Shown: positions 25,992-36,646, numbered from the stretch's first letter. The stretch: 47,112 bases of DNA from Comamonas sp. (GCF_009360615.1 NZ_SPEY01000033.1:1-47112); one strand, 5' to 3'. Numbers and translations are program-made. The notes: a model not told the origin generated them from the letters alone.

Positions 25992-26650
25992 TCAGTTGTT
26001 CTTGGCGGCCACGGCCTGCGCAAACGCATCGATGATGTGGCGCAGCGGGGCCTGCTTGAGCTTGAGCGAAGCCTGGTTGACGACCAGACGCGAGCTGATG
26101 TCCATGATGGGCTCGACTTCGACCAGATCATTGGCCTTGAGCGTGTTGCCGGTGGACACGAGATCGACGATGGCATCGGCCATGCCGGTCAGCGGCGCCA
26201 GCTCCATGGAGCCGTAGAGCTTGACCATGTCCACGTGCACGCCCTTCTTGGCAAAGAAGTTGCGGGCGATCTCGGGGTACTTGGTGGCAATGCGCAGACG
26301 CGCACCCTGCTTGACGGCCAGCTGGTAATCAAAGCCGTTGCGCACGGCCACGCTGACACGGCACTTGGCAATCTGCAGGTCCAGCGGCTGGTACAGGCCC
26401 TGGCCGCCATGCTCGATCAGCGAGTCCAGGCCCGAGACGCCCAGGTCTGCGCCACCATATTGCACATAGACGGGCACGTCCGAAGCACGCACCAGCACCA
26501 CGCGCACATCGGAGCGGTTGGTGTCGAAAATCAGCTTGCGCGACTTTTCCACATCCTCGGTCACCTCGATGCCGGCAGCGGCCAGCAGGGGCACGGTTTC
26601 TTCGAAAATGCGGCCCTTGGACAGGGCAATGGTCACAGGCGTTGCGGTGC

Positions 26651-26654
<4 letters not shown>
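25992..26654 (-). CDS. hisG: ATP phosphoribosyltransferase, short form
   Basis: HisG condenses ATP with PRPP, the first and feedback-controlled step of histidine synthesis. At 220 residues it is the short form, which lacks the C-terminal regulatory domain and works as a hetero-octamer with HisZ. Motifs include [17 protein letters not shown] start ([20 protein letters not shown]), [31 protein letters not shown] and [17 protein letters not shown] (PRPP site). It overlaps the murA stop by ATGA. No hisZ lies in the window. Confidence 0.96.
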
Positions 26655-27922
<1,268 letters not shown>

Positions 27923-27978
27923 GGCTTCAAGCCTTGAATGTTTATCTATAAAAAAGAACCCTCAGCGCGCAGTGTCAG

Positions 27979-27993
27979 GCGCTGACAGCTATC
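27979..27993 (-). repeat. dispersed ATAGCTG...AGCGC intergenic element, copy 3
   Basis: GGCGCTGACAGCTATC in the bolA-murA gap is the complement of GATAGCTGTCAGCGCC. An additional CAGCGCGC just upstream (27963) could pair with GCGCTG to form a short hairpin. Confidence 0.5.
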
Positions 27994-28014
27994 CATCTTG
28001 CTTTGCAAGCCGCC

Positions 28015-28257
28015 TCAGGCCTGGGCAGCCGTCCATTCTGCCGGGGTGTAGGTCTTCATGGACAGCGCATGGACTTCATCGGTGGCCATGCGATTGCCCA
28101 GCGTGGCATAGACCAGGCGCTGACGACCCAGCAGGCGCTGGCCTTCGAACTGCGCGGACACGATGGTGGCAAACCAGTGTCGGCCATCGCCTTCCAGCGC
28201 AATATGCTCGCAGGGCAGGCCGGCGGCGATCAGGTCTTTGAGTTGGTCTGCAGTCAT
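28015..28257 (-). CDS. BolA/IbaG-family protein
   Basis: BolA-family proteins work with monothiol glutaredoxins in iron-sulfur trafficking; the short IbaG branch is usually next to murA and mla genes. The 80 residues include LIAAGLPCEHIALEGDGRHW, VYATLGNRMATDEVHALSMK (the conserved R-H-x-x-Val/His region) and a short tail. The invariant His in EVHALS is present. It sits between the ABC-2 permease and murA on the same strand. Confidence 0.92.
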   Translation of the reverse strand: MTADQLKDLIAAGLPCEHIALEGDGRHWFATIVSAQFEGQRLLGRQRLVYATLGNRMATDEVHALSMKTYTPAEWTAAQA

Positions 28258-28330
28258 GGGGAACCTTTATGCGCAAAAGCTGGCGAAACCGGTCATTGTC
28301 TCGCAAGCAGCCCTGCGTCAATTCTAAAAA

Positions 28331-29086
28331 TCAGTTACGAATCTTGTAGCCGATGCGCAGCAGGTGCACGGCCAATGTGCTCACGGCCAGCCAGGCGGCG
28401 CCCACGATGGCAAAGCTGAGCCAGGGCGAGACATCGCTCTGGCCGAAGAAGCCGTAGCGGAAGCCGTCAATCATGTAGAAGAACGGGTTGACATGGCTGA
28501 CCGTCTGCCAGAAGCCGGGCAGCGAGTGCACGGAATAGAACACGCCGGACAGAAAGGTCAGGGGCATGATCAGAAAGTTCTGAAAGGCCGCCATCTGGTC
28601 GAACTTCTCGGCCCAGAGACCGGCGATCAGGCCCAGCGTACCCATCAGGGCGCAACCCAGAAAGCCGAACACCAGAATCCACAGTGGCGCGGCAAAGTCT
28701 GGCACGGCAAAGAACAGGGTGACCACGAACACGCCCAGCCCGACCAGCAGGCCGCGCAGGATTGCCGCCCCCACATAGGCGCTGAACCAGGCCCAGTGTG
28801 ACAGCGGCGTGAGCAGCACAAACACCAGCGATCCCATGATCTTGCTCTGCACCAGGCTGGACGAGCTGTTGGCAAACGCGTTCTGCAGCATGCTCATCAT
28901 CACCAGACCGGGAATCAGGAATGCGGTGTAGGGGATGCGGTCATAGACCATGACACGGCCTTCGAGCACATGACCGAAAACCAGCAGATACAGCACGGCC
29001 GTGAGCACCGGCGCCGCCACGGTCTGAAAGCTCACCTTCCAGAAGCGCAGCACTTCCTTCTTGAGCAGGGTTTGCCAGCCGTTCAT
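28331..29086 (-). CDS. ABC-2 type exporter permease (YadH-like)
   Basis: An inner-membrane permease of the ABC-2 class, which exports drugs, lipids or polysaccharide. The 251 residues begin MNGWQTLLKKEVLRFWKVSF and have about six membrane spans, including TVAAPVLTAVLYLLVFGHVL, LIPGLVMMSMLQNAFANSSS and LIMPLTFLSGVFYSVHSLPG. The last is the typical ABC-2 periplasmic re-entrant region. It overlaps the ATPase gene by ATGA. The E. coli YadGH pair is the nearest analogue; the substrate is unknown. Confidence 0.9.
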   Translation of the reverse strand: MNGWQTLLKKEVLRFWKVSFQTVAAPVLTAVLYLLVFGHVLEGRVMVYDRIPYTAFLIPGLVMMSMLQNAFANSSSSLVQSKIMGSLVFVLLTPLSHWAWFSAYVGAAILRGLLVGLGVFVVTLFFAVPDFAAPLWILVFGFLGCALMGTLGLIAGLWAEKFDQMAAFQNFLIMPLTFLSGVFYSVHSLPGFWQTVSHVNPFFYMIDGFRYGFFGQSDVSPWLSFAIVGAAWLAVSTLAVHLLRIGYKIRN

Positions 29087-30027
29087 TGGACACCTCCTGC
29101 AGCAGCCTGTGTCCTGGGACCTTCATTCATGATGTGGATGAACACATCCTCCAGATCCGCGCGGCGGATCTCCACATCCTCGGGGGTCACCCCCGCCTCG
29201 CGCAAGGCCGCCAGCAGTTGCTCCACATCGCCGGCATGGGCGGCGGGAATCTGTACGATGCGACCCGTGACCCGCGCCCTGTCGGCCACGGCAGCGGGCA
29301 ATGCACTATCGGTCTTGAACTGCAGCACATTGCTGGACGCCGACTTGAGCAACTCGCTCATGGGCGAGAGCTTGATGATCTCGCCGCGCTTGAGCATGGC
29401 CACGCGGCTGCACAGCGCCTCGGCCTCTTCCAGATAGTGAGTGGTCAGCAGCACCGTATGGCCCTGCTTGTTGAGCTTGGCGATGAAGTGCCACAGCGTC
29501 TGGCGCAGCTCCACGTCCACGCCGGCCGTGGGCTCGTCCAGCACGATGATCGGCGGCTTGTGCACCAGGGCCTGGGCCACCAGCACGCGGCGCTTCATGC
29601 CGCCCGAGAGCTGGCGCATATTGTTGTGGGCCTTGTCCGTCAGGCCCAGGCTGTCGAGCAGTTCGTCGATCCAGTCGTCGTTGTGCCTGACTCCGAAATA
29701 CCCGGACTGGAACTTCAAGGCCTCGCGCACATTGAAGAAGGGGTCGAACACCAGCTCCTGCGGCACGATGCCCAGCTTGCGACGTGCATCCGCGTAATCG
29801 GCCTGCACATCGCTGCCCTGCACCAGCACGCGCCCGCCCGTGGCTTGCGCCAGTCCGGCGAGGATGCTGATCATCGTGGTCTTGCCGGCCCCATTGGGGC
29901 CGAGCAGACCGAAGAATTCACCTTCCTCGATATCCAGGCTCACCGATTTGAGGGCCTGGAAATCCCCCTTGGGGGTGCGGTAGGTCTTGGAGACGGATTG
30001 GAATGAGACTGCGGACATGTAGCCCAT
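29083..30027 (-). CDS. ABC transporter ATPase (YadG-like)
   Basis: The energy-coupling subunit of the exporter encoded by the next gene. Of 314 residues, the nucleotide-binding domain has Walker A LLGPNGAGKTTMISILAG, signature LSGGMKRRVLVAQALV and Walker B IIVLDEPTAGVDVELR, then the H-loop TTHYLEEAEAL. A C-terminal tail (about 240-314) is typical of ABC-2 ATPases. Two in-frame ATGs (30027 and 30018) are possible; AAGG lies 9 bases before the first. It follows mlaB by 64 bp and is probably cotranscribed with the mla genes. Confidence 0.93.
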   Translation of the reverse strand: MGYMSAVSFQSVSKTYRTPKGDFQALKSVSLDIEEGEFFGLLGPNGAGKTTMISILAGLAQATGGRVLVQGSDVQADYADARRKLGIVPQELVFDPFFNVREALKFQSGYFGVRHNDDWIDELLDSLGLTDKAHNNMRQLSGGMKRRVLVAQALVHKPPIIVLDEPTAGVDVELRQTLWHFIAKLNKQGHTVLLTTHYLEEAEALCSRVAMLKRGEIIKLSPMSELLKSASSNVLQFKTDSALPAAVADRARVTGRIVQIPAAHAGDVEQLLAALREAGVTPEDVEIRRADLEDVFIHIMNEGPRTQAAAGGVQ

Positions 30028-30092
30028 GATTCTAGGCCTTGGCCACCGCCTATGCCTTGGCGGGGCTTAGCCGGGCATGGTGATGGGTCAGC

Positions 30093-30419
30093 CTAGCCCT
30101 GCTGAGCGGCGGCCGCCGCATCGGGCACGGGAGCGGGCATCAGCAGCCCGTCCACACCGTACAGCGCGGCCATGGACTGAAGCCCCTTGGGCAGCCCCTC
30201 GACGACGAACTGCTTGCCCGCCTCCTGCGCAGCACGCCGGCAAGCCAGCAGCACGGCCAGGGCCGCCGAGTCAAACACCTTGACGGCGCTGGCATCCACC
30301 ACCACCCGGGCATCGGCATGGCCCGTGACCAGCGGGCGCAGGCGCAGCAGACAGTCGCGCCCCTGACGATAGGTCAGTTCCTTGGGCAGTTGCAAAGAAG
30401 TGCTAGCGGAGCGGGCCAT
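30093..30419 (-). CDS. mlaB: MlaB-like STAS-domain protein
   Basis: MlaB is the cytoplasmic STAS subunit that binds MlaF and stabilises the MlaFEDB lipid transporter. The 108-residue protein has the STAS core ARVVVDASAVKVFDSAALAV with the conserved Asp-Ser, followed by LLACRRAAQEAGKQFVVEGL and a helix ending in an Ala-rich tail. It lies 19 bp after mlaC. Sequence identity within this family is low, so the context carries much of the call. Confidence 0.88.
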   Translation of the reverse strand: MARSASTSLQLPKELTYRQGRDCLLRLRPLVTGHADARVVVDASAVKVFDSAALAVLLACRRAAQEAGKQFVVEGLPKGLQSMAALYGVDGLLMPAPVPDAAAAAQQG

Positions 30420-30438
30420 GGCGTCTGAAGCGCTTTGC

Positions 30439-31068
30439 TTACTTGGTCGCCGTGGCCGGCATGGAACTGCGCGAGGCCAGCGTCTTGATCAGACCGTCGA
30501 TGCCGTTGGCATTGATCTCCTGCGCAAACTGGTTGCGATAGGTCTCCACCAGCCACACGCCGAGCACGTTGAAGTTGTAGAGCTTCCAGCCCGTTGCCTG
30601 CTTTTCCAGACGGAAATCCAGCTGAACGGGATCGCCACGGCCGTTGACCTGGGTGCGAACCAGCACATCGGTGTCACCGGCGGCCATGCGCACAGGCTTG
30701 ACGGTGATGGTCTGATCGCCGACCTGGGACAAGGCTCCCGCATAGGTACGGATCAACAAGGCCTTGAACTCGTCCTGCAGTTTCTGGCGCTGTTCGGGCG
30801 TGGCCTGGCGCCAGGCCGGACCGACGGCTGCCGATGTCATGCGGCGAAAATCCACATAGGGCATGACTTTCTCGTTGACCAGCGCATTGATCTTGCTGGT
30901 ATCGCCGTTGCGCAGCGAAGCATCTTTCTTGATGGTCTCCAGCACATCGGCAGAAACGCGCTTGACCAGGGCATCGGGGGCTTCCTCGGCCGCATGAGCG
31001 GCAGGCAGAGCCAGATTCAGAGCGAGCATGGCGGCTGCCATACCCCACATGCGACGATTCATCTTCAT
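30439..31068 (-). CDS. mlaC: MlaC, periplasmic phospholipid-binding protein
   Basis: MlaC carries phospholipids across the periplasm between the MlaA complex and MlaFEDB. The 209 residues start with a signal peptide (MWGMAAAMLALNLALPAAHA) and contain YVDFRRMTSAAVGPAWRQAT, LLIRTYAGALSQVGDQTITV and GWKLYNFNVLGVWLVETYRN, all typical of the MlaC/Ttg2D fold. It lies between mlaA and mlaB. Confidence 0.94.
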   Translation of the reverse strand: MKMNRRMWGMAAAMLALNLALPAAHAAEEAPDALVKRVSADVLETIKKDASLRNGDTSKINALVNEKVMPYVDFRRMTSAAVGPAWRQATPEQRQKLQDEFKALLIRTYAGALSQVGDQTITVKPVRMAAGDTDVLVRTQVNGRGDPVQLDFRLEKQATGWKLYNFNVLGVWLVETYRNQFAQEINANGIDGLIKTLASRSSMPATATK

Positions 31069-31147
31069 TGCGTTTTTCTCCTAGGCCCGCAAGTGTCACC
31101 GCACTCGCACGGCCTGTGCATCATGTTTGTAACCAAGCTCTACCGGC

Positions 31148-31945
31148 TCACTGACCTTCGGGGGGCAGCTTGCCGGCGTTGTCGTCATCATAGTTTTCGA
31201 GACGACCGTCGCCGCCGGACGCCGCGCCGCCGATGCGTGAGCGCAGATAGACATCGCGCACCAGGCTGTATTTATCGAGCGCGACGGAATCCAGCACATC
31301 GCCGGCCTTGAGCAGATTGGCACGGTTGTTGACCATGCGCAGACCGAACAGACTGTTGCGCCAGCGCACGTCGTCCAGGGTGTTGGCGGGATAGCCGAAG
31401 GCGTCGACCGCCAGACCGGCCGAGTCACGCACCGTGGATGGCCCCCAGAAGGGCAGCACCAGATAGGGCCCCGTGGGCAGGCCCCAACGGCCCAGCGTCT
31501 GGCCGAAGTCCTGCTTGCGGCGCTCGATCCCGGCCTCGCTGGCGATATCGAACAGACCGCCAATGCCCAGCACCGTGTTCACGCTGAAGCGAACCATGGA
31601 GTTGTAGGCATCCTGACCCTGGCCCTGCAGCACGTTGTTGACGAAGGACCAGGCATCGCCAAGGTTGTCGAAGAAGTTGGTCACGCCCTGGCGCGCCACG
31701 CGCGGTGTCACGCTCTGATAGGCCGTGGCAACAGGCTTGAAGATCGCCTCGTCCACGCCTTCGTTGAAGGAATAGATGCTGCGGTTCATGGACTCCAGCG
31801 GATCGGCCGGATTGCCGGAGCCGGTGGTGGTGGCACAGCCGGACAGCAGCGCTGCTGCGCAGACACCAGCAGTCAGCGCTGCATGCTTGAGCGCCCGGGT
31901 CTTGTCCGACACCAGTTTCGTTTGTGGGCTTGTTGTCGTCATCAT
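31148..31945 (-). CDS. mlaA: MlaA (VacJ), outer-membrane lipoprotein of lipid asymmetry system
   Basis: MlaA removes mislocalised phospholipids from the outer leaflet of the outer membrane. The 265 residues have a lipoprotein signal with lipobox LLSGC near residue 37, then the family hallmarks DPLESMNRSIYSFNEGVDEA, FFDNLGDAWSFVNNVLQGQ, DFGQTLGRWGLPTGPYLVLP and GPSTVRDSAGLAVD. The start at 31945 overlaps the mlaD stop as ATGA. In E. coli mlaA is unlinked; here it is inside the mla operon, as in other betaproteobacteria. Confidence 0.95.
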   Translation of the reverse strand: MMTTTSPQTKLVSDKTRALKHAALTAGVCAAALLSGCATTTGSGNPADPLESMNRSIYSFNEGVDEAIFKPVATAYQSVTPRVARQGVTNFFDNLGDAWSFVNNVLQGQGQDAYNSMVRFSVNTVLGIGGLFDIASEAGIERRKQDFGQTLGRWGLPTGPYLVLPFWGPSTVRDSAGLAVDAFGYPANTLDDVRWRNSLFGLRMVNNRANLLKAGDVLDSVALDKYSLVRDVYLRSRIGGAASGGDGRLENYDDDNAGKLPPEGQ

Positions 31946-32442
31946 TCTTTTGCTCCGCCGTTGGCTGCGGCACCGCCGGAATCACCGCCCTGCTCGGCCT
32001 TGCTGTAGAGGAACTGACCGATCAGGTTCTCCAGCACCACGGCCGACTGGGTGGCGGTCACGCGGTCGCCGGCCTTGAGGTTCTCTTCGCTGGCGCCCGC
32101 TTCAATACCAATGTACTGATCGCCCAGAAGACCGCTTGTCAGAATTTTCAGCGAACTGTCCTTGGGGAAGGCATAACGGTTTTCCATGCTCATGGCCACA
32201 TCGGCCTGGAAGGTCTGGTCGTTGAAGGTGATGGACTCGACACGGCCCACGACCACGCCGGCGCTCTTGACCGCAGCCTTGGGCTTGAGCCCGCCGATGT
32301 TGTCAAAACGCGCCGTGACCTCATAGGTCTTCTGGAAATTCAGGCTCAGCAGATTGGCCGACTGCAAGGCCAGGAACACCAGGGCCAGAGCACCGATCAG
32401 CACAAACAGGCCAACCCAGACATCACTTTTCTTTTGCTGCAT
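31942..32442 (-). CDS. mlaD: MlaD, MCE-domain substrate-binding subunit
   Basis: MlaD forms a membrane-anchored hexameric ring on MlaE in the periplasm. The 166 residues begin with one membrane span (VGLFVLIGALALVFLALQSA) followed by a single MCE domain: YEVTARFDNIGGLKPKAAVK, SAGVVVGRVESITF and TSGLLGDQYIGIEAG. The tail is Gly/Ala-rich. It follows mlaE by 30 bp. Confidence 0.96.
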   Translation of the reverse strand: MQQKKSDVWVGLFVLIGALALVFLALQSANLLSLNFQKTYEVTARFDNIGGLKPKAAVKSAGVVVGRVESITFNDQTFQADVAMSMENRYAFPKDSSLKILTSGLLGDQYIGIEAGASEENLKAGDRVTATQSAVVLENLIGQFLYSKAEQGGDSGGAAANGGAKE

Positions 32443-32472
32443 GATTTTCTACCTTTGATCTGCTGCGCAGCC

Positions 32473-33249
32473 TCAAATGCTGAACATGGTTGCCGTGAGC
32501 AGGAAGTCCAGCCCCAGCACCGCCAACGAGGCCACGACCACGGTACGGGTGGTGGCACGGGAAACCCCTTCGGGCGTAGGTTTGGCGGCGTAGCCTTCGA
32601 GCAGAGCCACAAAGGTCACGGCCACTCCAAAGACAAAGCTCTTGAGCACGCCGTTGCCCAGATCGCTCCACCAGTCCACGCCCTGCTGCATCTGGCCCCA
32701 GAAGGCACCGCTGTCGACGCCGATCATCACCACGCCCACCAGCCAGCCGCCGAGCACGCCGACGGCACTGAACACCGCAGCCAGCAGCGGCATGGTGATG
32801 AGGCCGGCCCAGAAGCGCGGCGCCAGAATGCGCCTGACGGGATCGACTGCCATCATCTCCATGGCCGACAGTTGCTCACCGGCCTTCATCAGTCCGATTT
32901 CGGCCGTCAGGGCCGTGCCGGCCCGCCCCGCGAACAGCAGGGCCGTGACCACAGGCCCCAGCTCGCGCAGCAGACTCAGGGCCACCATCATGCCCAGCGC
33001 CTCGGCGGAGCCATAGCGCTGCAGGATGTAGTAGCCCTGCAGGCCCAGCACAAAGCCCACGAACAGGCCGGACACGCCAATGATGGCCAGGGAATAATTG
33101 CCGAGAAAATGAATCTGGTCGCCGATCAGGCGTGGACGCCTGAGCGCCGGCCCCATCAAGCCCAGCAGGCGCCATAGCAGGCGCGCGCCAATGCCCATGT
33201 TGACCAGCTGGCAGCGCACTGCCAGACCAATGCGTGCGAGAAAGTTCAT
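32473..33249 (-). CDS. mlaE: MlaE, lipid ABC transporter permease
   Basis: MlaE is the permease of the MlaFEDB phospholipid transporter in the inner membrane. The 258 residues include the amphipathic N-terminus, [40 protein letters not shown] (the conserved ELGPV coupling helix), [20 protein letters not shown] and [15 protein letters not shown]. It overlaps mlaF by ATGA and is complete. Confidence 0.96.
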   Translation of the reverse strand: MNFLARIGLAVRCQLVNMGIGARLLWRLLGLMGPALRRPRLIGDQIHFLGNYSLAIIGVSGLFVGFVLGLQGYYILQRYGSAEALGMMVALSLLRELGPVVTALLFAGRAGTALTAEIGLMKAGEQLSAMEMMAVDPVRRILAPRFWAGLITMPLLAAVFSAVGVLGGWLVGVVMIGVDSGAFWGQMQQGVDWWSDLGNGVLKSFVFGVAVTFVALLEGYAAKPTPEGVSRATTRTVVVASLAVLGLDFLLTATMFSI

Positions 33250-34061
33250 GCACGCCTCCTGGCACTGCCGAAGTCCTCATCCGCACTGACGCCGGGATAA
33301 TGAAACGGCACCGGCCCCGCAGGTCTGGCATGGATGAACTGCTGCACCAGCGGGTCGCTGCTGGCACGCACCTCATCGGGCGTCCCCTGGGCCGCCACCG
33401 AGCCGGCCCCCAGAATCACCACATGGTCGGCCACGCGGAAGGTTTCTTCCAGATCGTGGGAGACCAGAATCGACGTCAGGCCCATGGCGTCGTTGAGCTG
33501 GCGGATCAGCTGCGCCGAGGTCCCCAGCGAAATCGGATCCAGCCCTGCAAAAGGCTCGTCATACATGATGAGTTCGGGGTCCAGGGCAATCGCGCGGGCC
33601 AGCGCCACCCGGCGGGCCATGCCCCCCGAGACCTGGGAAGGCATCAGATCCCGCGCCCCGCGCAGGCCCACGGCATGCAACTTCATGAGCACGATGTCGC
33701 GAATCAGCTCTTCGGGCAGATCCGTGTGCTCGCGCAGCGGAAAAGCCACATTGTCGAACACGCTCATGTCGGTGAAAAGCGCACCGAACTGAAACAGCAT
33801 GCCCATGCGGCGACGCGCGGCATAGAGCTGCTGCGCATCCATGGTGGTCACATCCTGGCCGTCGAACAGCACCTGGCCCTGCTGGGCGCGGTTCTGCCCA
33901 CCGATCAGGCGCAGCACCGTGGTCTTGCCGCCGCCCGACGCGCCCATCAGCGCCGTGACCTTGCCGCGCGGCACCTGCAGGGACAGATCGCGCAGGATGA
34001 CGCGGTCACCGTAGCCAAAGGTGACATTGCGCAGTTCCACAAAGGGTGCGTTGGGTGTCAT
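33246..34061 (-). CDS. mlaF: MlaF, lipid ABC transporter ATPase
   Basis: The ATPase of the Mla phospholipid transporter. The 271 residues begin [20 protein letters not shown]; Walker A is [17 protein letters not shown], signature [16 protein letters not shown], Walker [17 protein letters not shown] and H-loop [10 protein letters not shown]. The C-terminal extension ([20 protein letters not shown]) is typical of MlaF. The ATG at 34061 is preferred over a TTG at 34079. It is the first gene of the mla string; an AcrR-type palindrome lies about 85 bp upstream. Confidence 0.95.
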   Translation of the reverse strand: MTPNAPFVELRNVTFGYGDRVILRDLSLQVPRGKVTALMGASGGGKTTVLRLIGGQNRAQQGQVLFDGQDVTTMDAQQLYAARRRMGMLFQFGALFTDMSVFDNVAFPLREHTDLPEELIRDIVLMKLHAVGLRGARDLMPSQVSGGMARRVALARAIALDPELIMYDEPFAGLDPISLGTSAQLIRQLNDAMGLTSILVSHDLEETFRVADHVVILGAGSVAAQGTPDEVRASSDPLVQQFIHARPAGPVPFHYPGVSADEDFGSARRRA

Positions 34062-34142
34062 GCGTGAATCGCCGCTCAAGAGAAAGCAAACCGGTATTGT
34101 GCCGACAAGCGCAGCAAAAAGCTCGGGTTAGCCCCAAGTAAA

Positions 34143-34163
34143 CATACATTCGTGAATGTTTCT
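34143..34163. promoter_or_regulatory. TetR/AcrR-type palindrome upstream of mlaF
   Basis: The core ACATTC-GT-GAATGT (34146-34159) is a perfect inverted repeat and the wider CATACATTCGTGAATGTTTC resembles the operators of AcrR/TtgR-type efflux repressors (known family boxes contain ACATACATTYGTGAATGTAT). It lies in the 221-bp region between the amino-acid ABC ATPase gene and mlaF, both on the minus strand. The regulator is not encoded in this window. Confidence 0.5.
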
Positions 34164-34282
34164 GAAGGACTTGGGATGGATCATTGAGCCGTCACTCCTG
34201 CTTCAGGAGCGGCCAGCGCTTGTTGCATATGCGCAAACTGCCTTTTCAGCGACAGAAAACCGCACGGACAACTGCAACTTAT

Positions 34283-35059
34283 TTACAACATATTCTGCAG
34301 AAACGCTTTGGTACGCTCGTGCCGGGGCGCCGCAAAAAATGCCTCGGACGGGCCTTGCTCGACGATATGGCCGCCGTCCATGAAGATGACACGGTTGGCC
34401 ACCTCACGCGCAAAACCCATCTCGTGGGTCACGACCAGCATGGTCATGTGCTCCTCGGCCAGTTCACGCATGGTGCGCAGCACTTCGCCGGTCAGCTCGG
34501 GGTCCAGCGCCGAGGTGGGCTCGTCGAACAGCAGGATGTCCGGCTCCATGGCCAGCGCCCGCGCAATCGCCACGCGCTGCTTCTGCCCCCCGGAGAGGTG
34601 GTTGGGGTAGGCATCGCGCTTGGCCGACAGGCCCACCTTGGCGAGCAGCGCCTCGGCCTTGGGGATGATGTCTTCGCGCTTCATGCCCTTGACGATGACG
34701 GGGGCCTCGATGATGTTTTCCAGCACCGTGAGGTGGGGAAACAGATTGAAAGACTGGAACACCATGCCCATCTTGCGGCCGATCTGACGGATTTCGGCCT
34801 CGCTCACGTAGCGAGCCCTGGCCTCACCCTCGGATTGCGCCAGCACCGCACCTTCGATGCGAATGGTGCCGCGGTCAATCGTCTCAAGATGGTTGAGGCA
34901 GCGCAGGAAGGTACTCTTGCCCGAGCCGGACGGACCGATCACGGCCACCACCTCGCCGCGCAGCAAATCCAGCGAGACCCCGCGCAACACTTCATTGTTG
35001 CCAAAGGCCTTGTGGATGCCCTGGGCGGAAATCATCACGTCAGGCGTCGTACTTGGCAT
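34283..35059 (-). CDS. polar amino-acid ABC transporter ATPase (GlnQ/HisP family)
   Basis: ATPase of an importer for polar or basic amino acids. The 258 residues have Walker [60 protein letters not shown] and [20 protein letters not shown], which are near-consensus for this family. The ATG at 35059 (GAGAAAA upstream) overlaps the permease end; a TTG at 35071 and ATG at 35035 are alternatives. It is the last gene of the unit; no terminator is evident before mlaF. Confidence 0.93.
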   Translation of the reverse strand: MPSTTPDVMISAQGIHKAFGNNEVLRGVSLDLLRGEVVAVIGPSGSGKSTFLRCLNHLETIDRGTIRIEGAVLAQSEGEARARYVSEAEIRQIGRKMGMVFQSFNLFPHLTVLENIIEAPVIVKGMKREDIIPKAEALLAKVGLSAKRDAYPNHLSGGQKQRVAIARALAMEPDILLFDEPTSALDPELTGEVLRTMRELAEEHMTMLVVTHEMGFAREVANRVIFMDGGHIVEQGPSEAFFAAPRHERTKAFLQNML

Positions 35060-35696
35060 ATTTTTTCTCAAGATATTGGAAGCCCCAGGTCAGCACCAGG
35101 GTCATGATGAGATAGAAGGCCGCAGCCACGATGAAGGGCGTGAAGCTGAAGTCGCGCTGCACCACGCCGCGCGCCACGCGCAGCAGATCGTTGAGTGCCA
35201 GCACATAGATCAGCGAAGTGTCCTTGACCAGGGTAATGGTCTCGTTGCTGACGGGCGGCAGGATGCGGGCCCACATCTGGGGCAGCACGATGCGGCGCAT
35301 GGTCTGTGCATAAGTCATGCCCAGCACCTTGGCACCTTCGTACTGGCCGCGGTCAACGGACTTGATGCCGGCGCGGAAGATCTCCGCGAAGTAGGCCGCG
35401 TAATTCAGCGCAAACGCCACCACGGCAGCAGGAAAGTCGGGCAGGCGCACACCGATGTAGGGCACAAAGGGCAGCGCGAAGTACACGAACAGCAGCTGCA
35501 GCATCAGCGGCGTGCCGCGCATCAGCCAGATATAGGCGCCCACGGCGCTGCTCAGCGGCTTGATGCTGGAGATGCGCATCAGCGCCAGCGCCAGGCCCAT
35601 GGGAATGGACAGCGCCAGCGTGATGAAGAACAGCTTGAGTGTGACAAGGGCACCAGCCGACATGGGCCCCAGGAGCGAGATTACATAGTCCATCAA
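35040..35696 (-). CDS. polar amino-acid ABC transporter permease (HisM/GlnP family)
   Basis: Inner-membrane permease of the amino-acid importer. The 218 residues have five membrane spans with [40 protein letters not shown] (conserved RGTP) and the EAA coupling loop [20 protein letters not shown] followed by [20 protein letters not shown]. Usual length. Only one permease is present, so it would act as a homodimer. It is separated from the binding-protein gene by a strong terminator. Confidence 0.94.
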   Translation of the reverse strand: MMDYVISLLGPMSAGALVTLKLFFITLALSIPMGLALALMRISSIKPLSSAVGAYIWLMRGTPLMLQLLFVYFALPFVPYIGVRLPDFPAAVVAFALNYAAYFAEIFRAGIKSVDRGQYEGAKVLGMTYAQTMRRIVLPQMWARILPPVSNETITLVKDTSLIYVLALNDLLRVARGVVQRDFSFTPFIVAAAFYLIMTLVLTWGFQYLEKKYAKYDA

Positions 35697-35710
35697 ATGG
35701 CCTTCAGTGT

Positions 35711-35725
35711 GGCGCTGCAGCTATC
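35711..35725 (-). repeat. dispersed ATAGCTG...AGCGC intergenic element, copy 4
   Basis: GGCGCTGCAGCTATC is the complement of GATAGCTGCAGCGCC, in the gap between the amino-acid binding-protein gene and the permease gene, close to the permease start. Confidence 0.45.
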
Positions 35726-35783
35726 GAAAGCCCGCCACAGGCACGGGCGTGCGCAGGAGGAAGTGTTTGCACGCATTGTCGTC

Positions 35784-35818
35784 GCAAAAAAAACCGGCAA
35801 TGCCAGGCATTGCCGGTG
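35784..35818 (-). terminator. rho-independent terminator after the amino-acid binding-protein gene
   Basis: On the minus strand ACCGGCAATG pairs with CATTGCCGGT around a five-base loop, followed by eight T (complement of A8 at 35786-35793). It lies 20 bp past the stop of the binding-protein gene and before the permease and ATPase genes of the same transporter, so it probably reduces their expression relative to the binding protein. Confidence 0.88.
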
Positions 35819-35836
35819 CAGTACGTCAAAAAGGGA

Positions 35837-36646
35837 TTAGTGCTTGATGACGTCGGCGCCGAACCACTTCTGGGCGATTTCAGCAGCCTTGCCGTCCTTC
35901 TTCATTTCGGTCAGCACGTCGTTGACCTTGTTGCGAGTGGCTTCGTCGTCCTTGCGGAAGCCCACACCGTAGTCTTCGGTACCGAAGTCCTCGGCCAGCA
36001 CCACGTAGTTGTCGGGCTTCTTGTTGACGTAGTAGCGACCCACCACCTCATCCACCACCACCACGTCCAGACGGCCGGCTTCCAGGTCCATCATGGCAGC
36101 GATGTTGTCGCCGAAGAGCTTGGTTTCCTTGAACTTGTCCGACAGTTCCTTGTCCTTGGTCAGGGCGGTCACGGCGCTGGAGCCTTCCTGGGCACCCACG
36201 ACCTTGCCGACCATGTCAGCCTTGCTCTTGATGGGCGAGCCGGCCTTCACGATGATGATCTGCTTGTTCACCATGTAGGGATCGGAGAACAGGATCTTTT
36301 CCTTGCGCTCTTCCAGGATGGTCAGACCGTTCCACAGGGCGTCGACGCGCTTGCCCAGCAGCTCGGCTTCCTTGGCATTCCAGTCGATGGGCTTGAACTG
36401 CACTTCGATATTGGCGCGCTTGGCCACTTCACGGGCCATGTCGATGTCGAAACCGACCAGCTCGTTCTTTTCGTCACGGAAACCCATGGGCGGGAAGTTG
36501 TCGTCCAGGCCCACCACCAGCTTGGCGGCAACCGCCGCAGGAGCGGGCGCAGGAGCTGCAGCGGTGTTGCTTGCGGGTTCGTTCTTGCCGCAGGCAGCCA
36601 AAATTGCAGTCAGGGCCACCGAGGCCAGCAGGGTACGTTTTTTCAT
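35837..36646 (-). CDS. amino-acid ABC transporter substrate-binding lipoprotein
   Basis: Family 3 extracellular solute-binding protein of a polar amino-acid importer. The 269-residue protein has a lipoprotein-type signal (LLASVALTAILAACGK, Cys near 19) and an Ala/Pro linker, then the core KLVVGLDDNFPPMGFRDEKN, LVGFDIDMAREVAKR, DALWNGLTILEERKEKILFS and GRLDVVVVDEVVGRYYV. The ATG at 36646 precedes the signal; the frame continues upstream without coding character. The substrate cannot be told: Asp in GFDIDMA and the Arg-poor pocket do not discriminate. Confidence 0.93.
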   Translation of the reverse strand: MKKRTLLASVALTAILAACGKNEPASNTAAAPAPAPAAVAAKLVVGLDDNFPPMGFRDEKNELVGFDIDMAREVAKRANIEVQFKPIDWNAKEAELLGKRVDALWNGLTILEERKEKILFSDPYMVNKQIIIVKAGSPIKSKADMVGKVVGAQEGSSAVTALTKDKELSDKFKETKLFGDNIAAMMDLEAGRLDVVVVDEVVGRYYVNKKPDNYVVLAEDFGTEDYGVGFRKDDEATRNKVNDVLTEMKKDGKAAEIAQKWFGADVIKH

